From Pleurotus djamor (taxonomy: Eukaryota; Basidiomycota; Agaricomycetes; Agaricales; Pleurotaceae): 24,197 nucleotides of DNA. The notes under the pieces are model-generated. The model worked only from the letters and a program-made list of their open reading frames with translations, did not search any database and was not told the origin of the DNA. The stretch's first letter is position 1. Every line of letters begins with the position of its first letter. Below are positions 1 to 10,818 of the stretch, one piece after another. The DNA lies in the NCBI GenBank assembly GCA_029747585.1, contig JAPEVF010000685.1, positions 1 through 24,197 on the forward strand, read 5' to 3'. Made by a program: the position numbers and the translations under genes.

Positions 1-1223
1 GACCCCGGCTTGGGAGATGGGATCGAGTACTTTGTCCCTCGAACTCTGTATTGAAAATTCGACTTAAGATGTACTTGCATCACTGGGCGTTTGAATCTGC
101 GTTCGGAGCGGATACAGTGACTGACGCTCGCAGAAGCGACNGGTTCCCGCAGGAGGGACAAAATTGCTTCGATGGATCTTTGCATAGCCTATGCGAGATT
201 GTTAGTATGTCGTGAGCGTCAGATAACTACGAAGAACACACTTATAACACGCATGACATCTCAGCACCCAATTTTTGACCTTTTGTATTCGCTTTCCCTC
301 GACGCTGACCAGACTAAGCCCCATTTGCAGGATCACGTTTTGCATGGCGAAATCGGCGGTCATACACCCGACAGATACCACTTCGTCGTCCTGCTTGCCA
401 CCTTTCTTTGATTTCTTTTGATCGTCGGGCAACAAGTTGAGCGCTCGAGATTTATGAAGTGCGACGTTGGTAGGGGTTATCCATTCACCCTCACCATCAT
501 CCGAGTCGGATGGATCTTCAAACAAAGGTCCATCGTCGGCGTCGTTGTGGGATGGGATAGATGCTGGTTCGGAGGGTGTGGATCCATCTACGATTGGATG
601 CAGTTCAACGTCCAATGGTTCAAGGGCTTCTTCCTCCAAGGCAGGTTGCTCCAAGTCCTCGCTTTCCTCTACGGTGACGTTGCCTAGCTTTTCAGAAAGA
701 ATGTCCGCGGTGTCATTGTCCTTTGGGTTCGGTTGATCTTTGCTTGTTGGGACGCCGTTTGCGGTACCCTAGAATGCAATCAGCGCTCACCCCATAGATA
801 ACGAAGATAATTCTTACCTCCGCTCCGGTTTCCACAGCCTGGGCAATGACTTTTGCCTTTTGGGTTAGATAGTGAGTCAACGCGACCACACATAGATCAG
901 TATGGGACAAGACAGCGTAGTCGCCAGTCTTCTTCGCCCACTGGATCACTATGCTTTCCAATCGTCATCGCAACCGATATAGCGTATATAGTAAGCATAC
1001 CTTGAGATAGACTGGCTGCATCGGGTTCGCGAACTTCAATCTTCACTCCTGCGTTCAATCCAAGCCGTTCGAAATGCTCTCGAGCACGATTATCTTTCAA
1101 TTCAGCGAGAACTTGAGGCGTCGTGTAATAGGTCTCCGCAAGCCCTCTGAGAGGCGATAGAGAGAGCAAAGGACCAGCATCCAGAACCAGACTCTTACAG
1201 CGAGGTATCGAGTTCGTAGACAT
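1..1223 (-). CDS. NOB1: NOB1, 20S pre-rRNA D-site endonuclease (3' end cut off by the window)
   Basis: Nob1 is the PIN-domain endonuclease that cuts 20S pre-rRNA at site D to make mature 18S rRNA in cytoplasmic pre-40S particles. Exons read on the minus strand: 1223-1001, 948-818, 768-242 and 188 to the window edge, with introns of 52, 49 and 53 nt. The PIN domain carries D15 (LVLDAG), E41 (VLAEL), D84 (KKTGDY) and D92 (HTDL), matching the acidic set of the family. An acidic low-complexity stretch follows, then the conserved GEWITPTN block and GCMTADFAMQN block. A zinc ribbon is built from C289, C292, C304 and C307, with the last intron splitting it. After SLLRASVTV the reading frame hits TGA at 82-80, although the next family block (MQVHLKSNFQYR, then GTKYSIPSPKPG) continues in another frame. 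This is a one-base discrepancy close to an undetermined base at 141. Identity is very secure; the 3' end is uncertain. Confidence 0.93.
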
Positions 1224-1406
1224 TGATTTGGGTGCTGAAAAGATGATGATTGCTCAGGACAAGCGCCCAGTTGGGAAATTTTAGGGAGTAATGATCGATC
1301 GAAAGTGATCGAGGAATGTCGGCCGAACTTCCGAACGTTCCCTCGAGTATAAGTACTTCACTGACTCGGAAGTACTCCGTGAGTCCACAAGCTTTATCGC
1401 ACCAAA
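1224..1406. promoter_or_regulatory. Divergent promoter between NOB1 and LEU2
   Basis: These 183 bp separate the two start codons, so both promoters must lie here or overlap the genes. A TATA-like TATAAG is at about 1348-1353. The octamer-like AAGTACT occurs twice (from 1351 and 1370). TGACTC (1362-1367) and TGAGTC (1380-1385) are two half-matches to the Gcn4/Cpc1 consensus TGASTCA, in opposite senses, 40 and 22 bp upstream of the LEU2 ATG. Gcn4-type control of leucine synthesis is established in ascomycete fungi; its use here is inferred from the motifs alone. Confidence 0.5.
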
Positions 1407-2761
<1,355 letters not shown>

Positions 2762-2889
2762 TGCATGGGGGTGGTGCAGGAGATCAGCAAGTGTATTTTT
2801 AATTTGATGTACTCTATGTATGTACTGAACTTGGGAAGTATGTTCCTATTGTGGGTATGCGTTTTAGTAAACTACACATCGCCCTTCAC

Positions 2890-2910
2890 ATGGGCCTCAC
2901 GGGTGAGTAG
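2890..2910 (+). promoter_or_regulatory. Short upstream ORF before the M24 peptidase start
   Basis: ATG at 2890 opens a six-codon reading frame (MGLTGE) that stops with TAG at 2908-2910, six bases before the M24 start codon at 2917. If the transcript starts upstream of 2890, scanning ribosomes would meet this ATG first. It also contains a perfect GTGAGT donor-like hexamer at 2903, so it could be spliced instead. Neither reading is proven. Confidence 0.3.
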
Positions 2911-2916
2911 CTTGCG

Positions 2917-4453
2917 ATGTTCCATCTGAAGGCCTACATCCAAGCCTTTGGCCTTGTCGCCCTCGGTCTTGTTCGAGGGCAGCTCCATCCAACTGAGCCC
3001 GCCAGATACCCACGTCTGCCATCTTTGCGCGAACAAGCAGACATTCAAGATCAATGGAAGGAGGAACGAATACAGGGCATCCCAGCGCTACTGGCGAAAT
3101 ATAATGTCGATGGATGGCTCGTGAGTTGGCCGTATGCTTATCGGTTGGGGACGAATTGAAGCGAAAGTAATATTACAGATGTCGCAACGCGAACACGCGG
3201 AGGATCCAATATGGTGGTCTATCAAGAATGCAACAGATTTCGACTGCCACAGACGGACAATCATTCTGTTCCACAACAAGTCTGTCCTTCCAGACTTGCC
3301 GAACCCCATGAAGTGGGTAGATAACACTGGAGCGGCCTGGCCAGAGTTGGTTAGTACCCTAGAAGCGTTGGATATGCGGCGTATTGCGGTGAACATTGAT
3401 AGTGATATCAACTTCGCCAGTGGTATGCATGTGGGCGAACTCGATGCCTTGGGCTCGAGTGTTCATGAACGATGGATGAACCGCATGGTGAACGTGCCGA
3501 TGTTGGCAGTGGAATACGTAGCCACACGCGCAGATGGTATGTTGAAGCACTATCGCGACCTACAAGAGATGGTGTGGGCCATGTTGGAGGAAGGATTCTC
3601 CAGCAAGGTCATACAAGCCGACGTCACCAGCACGGTGGTAAGGATATCTAGACGTGTTTTCGTCAAAATTTGCGCATTAATCAATTGATACTTGATTGTA
3701 GGACTTACAGTGGTGGTTCCGGGAAAAGATGCTAGAACAAAAAGTAACGACTTGGAATCATCCCAGAGTCTCTGTAATCGTTCCAGAATCGTTCCCCGGC
3801 TGGGAGGGCACGGACGATGTTATCCAAGAAGGCGATCTACTTCATATTGACTTTGGTATCACGGCGATGGGACTGAACACCGATACTCAACACATGGCGT
3901 ACGTTCTACGCACATCACAAGGAGAGACAGAAGTGCCTGAAGGTTTGAAGGCTGGTCTCAAAAAGGGGAATCGTATGCAAGATATAGTCCTCGAGCAGAT
4001 GCGCCCAGGCCTAACGGGAAACGAAGTGTTATCAAGGTCACTTGAACAAATGAAAAGCGAAGGGATAGAAGGTCAAATATTCTGTCATCCCATTGGTGAC
4101 TGGGGCCATGATGCTGGTGCGGTCATAGGTGAGGCAGAGGTGGCTGTTAGCCGAAGCAATTGTATACTAACTACCAAGTTAAAGGTTTCACAAATCTACC
4201 AGATCACGTACCAATTCTGGGAGACCTCCCTATCCTTCCCAACACGTATTACAGCATTGAACTGTATGCGTATCACTTCGTTCCGGAGCGTAGCGAGACG
4301 CTGCGTTTTCGGTTAGAAGAAAACGCATATTGGGATGAGGAGGCGAGGGGTTGGTTGTTCGTGCGCGGGAGGCAAGAGCATTTACATGTTGTTGATCATT
4401 CGAAGAAACCAGAGCAAACCCGATCGACAGAATTCCGTGTACAACTAACATGA
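2917..4453 (+). CDS. Secreted M24-fold metallopeptidase (creatinase/aminopeptidase P-like)
   Basis: Four exons: 2917-3120, 3179-3637, 3702-4128 and 4185-4453, giving 452 residues. Residues 1-21 form a signal peptide (basic start, hydrophobic core, ending near VRGQ), so the product should enter the secretory pathway. A creatinase-like N-terminal half is followed by the pita-bread M24 domain. The five expected metal ligands are present: D271 (HIDFG), D282 (NTDTQ), a His in CHPIGDWGHD (H350 or H357), E389 (YSIELY) and E408/E409 (RLEENAYW). The WW motif of DLQWWFREK and the GRQE end resemble an M24 subgroup shared with bacteria. True M24 members cleave Xaa-Pro bonds or act on related substrates; the substrate of this subgroup is unknown to me. 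Introns are 56-64 nt. A decayed paralogue of the same gene lies at 9745-10774. Confidence 0.88.
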
Positions 4454-4498
4454 TTGTCGTGATGGAGCAGTGATATATATTATTGAAGCAGTGAGCAT

Positions 4499-4704
4499 TT
4501 AGAAGATATGAGTACTCGCAGCGTTCCTGGCATCAAAAGGGTCTTGAATAAATAGTATGGGTGAATTGGGTGGGGAAGAGGCGAACGGAGCAAAGATCTT
4601 ATGTACGGTGAGGGCAGAGGGATTGGCGGCTATATCTAAGATGGCTTAGGGAAGTCAGAAGTGTTCATGAGTGTTGATGGTGGCAGTTGTCGCGTTGACG
4701 CCGT
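4499..4704 (-). pseudogene. Decayed fragment of the VPS17 3' end
   Basis: The minus strand ends with DARNAASTHIF then a TAA at 4501-4499, against DAREAASKLANMF plus stop at the end of intact VPS17 (10819 on). Upstream, after a deletion of several hundred bases relative to the intact gene, the match resumes. The TTGGGTGGGGA, TACGGTGAGGGCA and GGATTGGCGGCTA blocks here (about 4566-4642) line up with 11226-11310, and a GTTGACGCC block matches 11379 onward. No open frame survives through it. It starts 45 bases after the M24 stop codon, almost the same distance as intact VPS17 lies from the M24 ruin in the right-hand unit. It is therefore a remnant of a duplicated VPS17 tail and not an independent gene. 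Confidence 0.8.
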
Positions 4705-5067
4705 GCGAAGCGCACCCCCTATCAATGACGAACAGGAGACGCGGGGAGACGTCGTCCAGGGTGCTCATGCAAACTACTCCTTGACCTTCGAGTCTTCCTC
4801 ATTGCTTCCACATACTAGCTCACAGGGTGCTTAAAGGCTGGTTACCATCTCACACGTGGATTTGGACCTCCCTGATAATTGGAGGCATAAGCCTTTGACG
4901 CCAAGCGAAGTATGTACAGAAACTTGAAAGGCGGCAGAATAATAAAGAAATATACTTGCACAAAGGGATACTCCTGGATGTTGCCAAGATCCAGAGGCCC
5001 TACCTAGGGAAACGTGGGTTGAAACGTTGAATCACTAGAATACCAAACCCCAGCAGCTAGTAGCGAC
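4705..5067. other. Spacer between VPS17 remnant and STAND gene; likely STAND 3' UTR
   Basis: No gene is supported here. The minus strand probably carries the 3' UTR of the STAND gene. A perfect donor hexamer GTAAGT (5071-5066) overlaps the STAND stop codon, and CCCTAG at 5009-5004 would make a 68-nt intron. That splice would again give Pro then TAG. A later acceptor CATCCAG (near 4975) would extend the protein by about 40 residues. No homology to either neighbour was recognised past 4704. Confidence 0.4.
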
Positions 5068-8000
5068 TTACGGGGAAGGCGAGTCATCGTCATCTGACGA
5101 GTATGACCTAGCGAAGAGAAGCATGGTTTGGGCGTGCTCTATGGAGTCGTGAAAAGTCTGCCATCTGTCTGGTGTTGACTCCGCATGGCGAGGATGTGGG
5201 TCCAAAACAGTGACTCTCCCGCTCGGGCTGAGGGAGTAATACTTGACAGACTCAGTGTCATCGTGTACGCAAGCTGATTCCGCACTGAAGCGTCGATAGT
5301 TTGGAGGTAACCAACATAGTCGTCGTGTTGTCCTTTGATCCACTAACCACCCAGCATTGTTTTCAGCGTAACGTTGCCAAAAGCTGTTCTGTCCGAGATA
5401 CTCCGAAGGTACTTCATTTTCCTCCATTTCCCTAATTTCTTGAGAGTGCCAATCGAAGAGTAGCCAGTTGGTAGTAATATCAAATGCATGTTCTCCAGCT
5501 TTGCTATCTTGAAGAGAGATGCATCGTCCATCATCGGAAACACCACATACAACAAAGTCCCAGAGATACACGCCAGGGGGTAACTCATGGGCACTCGATG
5601 CACATTTCCAAACCGGAATCGGATCACGACCCAGCATATAAATATGCCGAGTGTCTCCGGTCTCAAGATTGGTTAGAGAGATGCTGACTGGGCTCTCCCA
5701 CCGTATTACAAACCAAATTCCATTGGTACTTGCCGCGATTTGTTCTATGGAGGTACGATGAGAATGAGACCAGACGGTGGCCACTGGCAGGTTATCTTGG
5801 AGTGACCATATCATGACAGGATCTTCGATGGATGTACCATGACGACAGGCCATGAATTGCCCATCACTTGAGAGCAGGAACCTGGGTAGGAAACCCTGAG
5901 CAGTGGCTCTGGGTGTGGGTGGAGGGCCTTGAGGCCTATCTTCAACATCCCACAATCGAACCAAGCCAGTCCATCCATGTCCTGTTACCAGCTTGCCACC
6001 ACAAGGAGAGAAATTCATCGACGCCATGATAGACCGAGGCCCCACGTCAATGGCGGCACAGGCCTCGTCTAGCGTTGATATTGAACAGAAGTGTATCAAG
6101 TTGACGATGCCGGAAGTCGATGCGATGAGACCGTTTCGTGGGTTCACCGCAAGCCAAGGTTGATACCCTTCGAATACATGGATACATGTGCTTGTATCCA
6201 GTCTCCATAGGCGCAAAGTGTCGTCATCGTAGCTAGAGACAAGGAGATCCGTCCGAGGCACGAACTTGACTGCCTTCACTTCACTATGACCGACCAGTGA
6301 CATACTGACAGAATATGTTGTTGTTTCAAAGATGGGGATATCTGTACCACAGCAGGCGGCCAAGAGTCCATTGTCTATTGACCAGTCCAGAGACATTGTA
6401 CTGAATTGAGTAGATTCGCAGACTTGCTCGAATGTTTGGCCATCATGTCCAGTAACTTGACAGATATAGTGACAGGTACCGTAATCATCCGTCTGACGGG
6501 ACTCGGAGATCAACGCAAGCTTTGGGTGGACATCTGTAACTGCCACGATGGGCGACGGAACGAGGCATTCGATGTTGAACCCACATTCAATGACTTTCAA
6601 AGGTGCTCCGGAAACGGGATTCCATAACCTTATCGTAAGGTCGCGGGACGCAGAGAAAATGATAGTGTCGTCCAAAGAGAATGCGTGGGGACCCACACTG
6701 GAGCTATGTCCAAAGAGTGTTCGGAGAAGGAATCCGTTCGCATCCCAGATGTTGATGGTGCAATCTGAACTTGAGGACGCAATCCACTGACCATCATGAG
6801 AGAAAGAAACATGAAATACTGCAGACCTGGGGCCGTGACCTTCCATCGTTCGCAGACATGCCCCCCAAGTTTCTTCGAGCTCGCCAAGCACATGAAGCAT
6901 ATCTGCCTGAGGTGCATACAAGCTTCGCAGGGGAGAACTATACGGAGTAAAGCCTAGTCCCGACACATAGATCTGGAAGGGACATTCTTTAATGGCATCC
7001 CGAAAGGTCATGACAAAGCGATATCCTTCTTTCAAAAGAGCCCTTGTGCTATTGTCCACCTGCCAAAAATTGAATTTGACACCGAATAAGAAGGGAGGGA
7101 TATGCAGTACCTTATACCAGTCCAATAGATGGCTGAGCATAGGCACTGCTCTGTCAATGTGGCCAATCATCCCAAGCACTTCCATCCAGTGGAGCATCTT
7201 CGTCTGCACAAAGGTGTTCAGAAGGTTCTCGGGGTCAAGGGCACCGGTAGCGGCGGGTTCTAAGTTGCATAGATGGAAGGCCCAGTGCAAGGAAGCATAT
7301 TGGACGTGAGGGGGAATAGACTGCGCGAGACGATCATTCAAGTCAGGGATCTCGTTCGTAAATATTAGTGGATCTGGAAGATCACATATATTCCTCTTCA
7401 AGTTGTCGCCGTCGAGCAGGGTCTGTAAGCAATGCAAGGAAAGGTAATGGTTGCCGCGAAAGGAAGGGTGGTCACTGATATTGGGGAGTGTACAACGCTT
7501 TGGGTCCATTAGATACTGCGGGAAACTGGCATGGAGAAGACGTATTGGTTGATTCCAAGAAAAGGTCAAGACCGATTGGAGGCGATCAAGTACTTCAAGT
7601 AATATCTCTGCCTCGAGGTTCAAGAGGATGCTAAGATATTCCGGGGGTAGTTGATCTTGAAGGGCTCCAAGAGCTCCGAGGATAATTGGTATGGATGGGC
7701 CTAAAACAGGATCTTCCAAGTCATCCTTTGTGAAAGCGTTGACGATGACAACGCGATACAGATCGTCTAGGCGGCTATGTCTCAGAGCACCAGAAAGTAC
7801 TTGCTCAAGCGACGTGACAGGTCTACGCTTGTGTAGAGTAAGAAACCCGATACAAGTGGAAGCGTAGATGAAATGACCGCCAGCAGCGTCGGTTAGTGCC
7901 TCGATAGCATCATCTTTGATAGCCTTGAGAGTATCAGCTATCCCAGCCAGTAGCAGTCGAGTCTCTATAAATCGCTGGATATCATTGCGGACAATTTCCA

Positions 8001-9406
8001 TGGGGATGTCCTGCAAACGAAACGGTTTCGGTCCATCACGCCACCGGGTGGAAACGAAGGCATCTTCGATGTGGTATTCAGGCCGTGTGGTGACAAAGAG
8101 TCGGAGTGGGAAGGAAAGGGTACACAAGCGATCAAGTAGCAGGAAAAGCATGTTGGGCACTTGATCCTGTTCGACGCATTCATCAATTGCGTCGATAACA
8201 AAAACAATCGGTCGCATGGGGAAATCCTCGTCAGAAACATTGGATAGCGGCTCAACGATGAGCTGATCAAGCGCATACGATAGTTGCTGTACATGCCCTC
8301 CGGCTTTATGCTTCTTGATACCTTCGACAATGAATGAAGCCAACTCCGGATGATAACGAGCCATTTGAACGGCGAGTGTTGGAAAGATAACCCCAGTGGA
8401 GGAACTGGCCACACCCCGGTCGAAAAAGAACGAGCCGCCCAATACGCCTGCCTCGTCCAAGGTCTTGGCTACTTGGAAAGCAATTGTTGATTTTCCTGTA
8501 CCGGCTCCTCCAGTAAGTACGAATATCCGGGCAGTTGCATTTTCATCGATGCCTTGAGACCACTCGTCAATATCCTTCAATAATTCTGTTCTTGTGCCTT
8601 CCAACCAATGGCTCTTATGTTCGTTGAAAAACGCCTTATACCCGGCATCAACGGTGCGGATGCTAGCAAGGTCGCGTTCCAATTGCGAAGTTTGCAGAGT
8701 TGTGATGAGCTCATCCATCTTCGTCTCAATTTTCACGGTACCTTCAAGCTACTTAAAGTCAACATGAGCCCGAGAGCATCATAGATGCGGAGACGGACCT
8801 GAAATTGAGACTGCGCCCGCTGAACCTGTTCGTTCAGTGATCGAAGAGTGGCTTCGTCTTCTTTACTTCGAAAGAATCGTTGAAAAGAGTTGCCACTGGA
8901 TAGTCCTTGTGCTTCTCTTAAGATCTTCTTAACGTCGCTACAGATGCATTAGCACCACATATTCACGGTAAAAGTGGGTACGCCTGCGTACTTCAAGAGT
9001 CGATCCACACGATCACGGAGGTCCTTAGATGCCTGTTCATCTGTTGTGATTCGGAAGTTCGTGGATGGGTCCGTTTCATTCTGCGTCGCGGTCTCGAATG
9101 CCTTGGTGATAGACATCAAAATATCGATCAGACCATTCAGGCGTTCAAGTAACTGCAGACATTCAACTGTGTTACTCTTGGTTTTCTAATGAAAAGTCAA
9201 AGGCCGGATGAATTGTAGATATAGCAGGGAACTTGGTGGTGAATCCTTACCTGCACCATCGTGATCAGCATCGACAAGGACTTTGCTGCCACTGACAACC
9301 CGGGGATGGGCACGAGCGTCAAAGGGCCCTCCACTTGGTCTAAGACAGTAGTCAAAGTATCGAGCATCTCGTTGATGCGCTGCTTCCTTGTTCTGGAGGG
9401 AGCCAT
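5068..9406 (-). CDS. NACHT-WD40 STAND (NLR-like) protein
   Basis: Exons read 9406-9251, 9185-8992, 8937-8799 and 8748-5068, giving 1389 residues. STAND NTPases of this build act as switches in fungal self/non-self recognition and regulated cell death, mostly in the cytoplasm. Residues 1-165 are helical, with a PIPGLSVAAKSL segment and a following KTKSNTVE stretch. This resembles the HeLo/MLKL-type N-terminal regions seen in agaricomycete NLRs, but I cannot prove the family. The NACHT domain has Walker A GGAGTGKS (243-250), Walker B VFVIDAIDEC (345-354) and LFVTTRPE (380-387). The conserved LHASFPQYLMDP motif follows near 568. From about 800, WD40-type repeats appear (NIWDANG, RLWNPVSG, RLWRLDT, RLWDVED), strongly diverged from one another. 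The C-terminus is acidic (SSDDDDSPSP). The exon 2 donor (GTACGC at 8991) is chosen by frame; the alternative GTACCC at 8981 is possible. The gene lies between the two M24/VPS17 duplication units. Confidence 0.9.
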
Positions 9407-9744
9407 TTTGGATTCGAGGTTTGGGAGGGAAAGAGAGGAAGAGATGGCGGCGGGAGAACAGGAGTAGCTGTTATAAGAGAGAACGTCATATACCCTTCTG
9501 CACAGGTGTACGTGATGCGATGGGCTGCGCGTGTTGGATTTGAATATAAAATACTGATTATAGAAGGCGTGGACTTGTTTGGCGTGGAAAATATCACGGA
9601 AAAGAACGACAAGGGATACGGGTACACGAAATGGGTGGATGAGGTATTTGCGTCCTGGTTCGTGTCGGTCGGTATGGCACTCCAGGGTCGATCAGATTAT
9701 CACGTCCGGCGGTGTGTGAAACACCATGCAGTAGAGGCGTGCAG
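9407..9744 (-). promoter_or_regulatory. STAND gene promoter region
   Basis: Directly upstream of the STAND ATG on the minus strand is a pyrimidine-rich leader (about 9408-9465), typical of fungal start regions. A TATAA-like element (CTTATAAC on the minus strand, near 9470-9478) lies about 65 bases from the ATG. A perfect hairpin GGTGT-GTGAA-ACACC is at 9711-9725. No gene or recognisable transposon was found, and no clear similarity to the 5' part of the M24 gene. Confidence 0.4.
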
Positions 9745-10774
9745 CGCCTTGCCAGAAGCCCACGCCCAATCTTTGCGCCTACAAGCCGATGTTCAAGATA
9801 GATGGGGAGAAGGCGAACACGAGTCGGAATCGGCACTATTGGAAAATTATAATGTTGAAGACTGGCTTGCGAGTTTCTACTTGCGTATCGACTAGGGGCA
9901 CGTTCAAAACGATATGATGGATGATATAGATGTACATAGCAACCTATGGTCCAGTGCTGAGTGCGGTGGTTAGTTAAAACTGACAGATCTGCCACAGAAT
10001 GGACCATCGTGCCGTTTCGCGCAAAGGTTGTCTTGCCAGCATTGTCAGATTAGTATGCAGTGCGTTGCGACGAGTATTTGTCAGTATCAAGCGCTTGTCT
10101 GCGCAGCGGTACAGAAAATAAAGGAAACAACCTAACGTTGCCAGCATGGTGGTATGAACGTCTCATGGTGGGATACGGAGGGTCAGAATCAGTTAAATAG
10201 TTGAGACCTGATTGAAGGACTTACAATATTCATGGTGTTTCGGGAGAAGTTTCTACGCCTGATGTCGAACAGAATCTGATTGGAGGGGCACGGAGAAAAG
10301 AAGGCGAACTGCTTCCAATCGAAGTCAAAATCGATGTAGTATTATCAACGAAACGAGAGTGCGTGCTTGTGAACAACACAAGAGAACGTGATCGCGTACC
10401 TCTGAATTAATATATGTAGAGGGTTAAACGCCTTTCATCTCCTCAGTGAATGCATGGTGGGTGGGTTACCCGGAGACGACCCTTCCCTTAGGGATTCTGA
10501 CGATAGTCAAAGGCTTCAGACATTTACCACATCACGTACTTACTGCGATTCTAAGAAACCTCCCCATCTTCCCCAACACCATGTTACTTTGCGCATATCA
10601 CTTCGTTCCTGAACGGAACGACACCCTTCTTCGTTTGGAAGAAGACGTGTCTTGTAATACTGACAAGGTGGTTGTTTGTTTGTGGGAAGCGAGACAAAGT
10701 TGCAAGGTGTCGATCAGTCTGAGAAGAAACCAGAGAAAATCCAATTGACAGAATTCCAAGTACAATCAACATGA
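9745..10774 (+). pseudogene. Decayed second copy of the M24 peptidase gene
   Basis: The region is collinear with the intact M24 gene (about 2995-4453) but shorter and broken. Exon 1 remnant: QADVQDRW and LENYNVEDWLA match QADIQDQW and LAKYNVDGWLV of the intact gene. Its donor GT (3121) is GC here. Exon 2 remnant: CTGCCACAGA and TTAGTA...GCGTTG blocks near 9990-10080. Exon 3 remnant: TGATTGAAGGACTTACA (10210-10226), GGAGGGGCACGGA and GAAGGCGAACT blocks around 10280-10310. Exon 4 remnant: LPHHV...NLPIFPNT and CAYHFVPERNDT...RLEED near 10523-10653. The stretch holding the fourth metal ligand (SIEL, E389) is deleted, frames change repeatedly and the signal peptide is missing. The former stop aligns with TGA at 10772-10774, 44 bases before the VPS17 stop. 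It is non-functional as a peptidase; transcription cannot be judged. Confidence 0.85.
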
Positions 10775-10818
10775 GTGTCGTGATAGAGTCGTGGATATAT
10801 CATTGAAACGGCGACCCT

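Noticed and set aside
4705..9744. Possible transposon ends or target-site duplication around the STAND gene
   Set aside because: No matching terminal or direct repeats could be seen by eye on the two sides.
9594..10007. Minus-strand 137-codon frame over the M24 ruin
   Set aside because: It runs antisense to recognisable M24 remnants and has no domain of its own.
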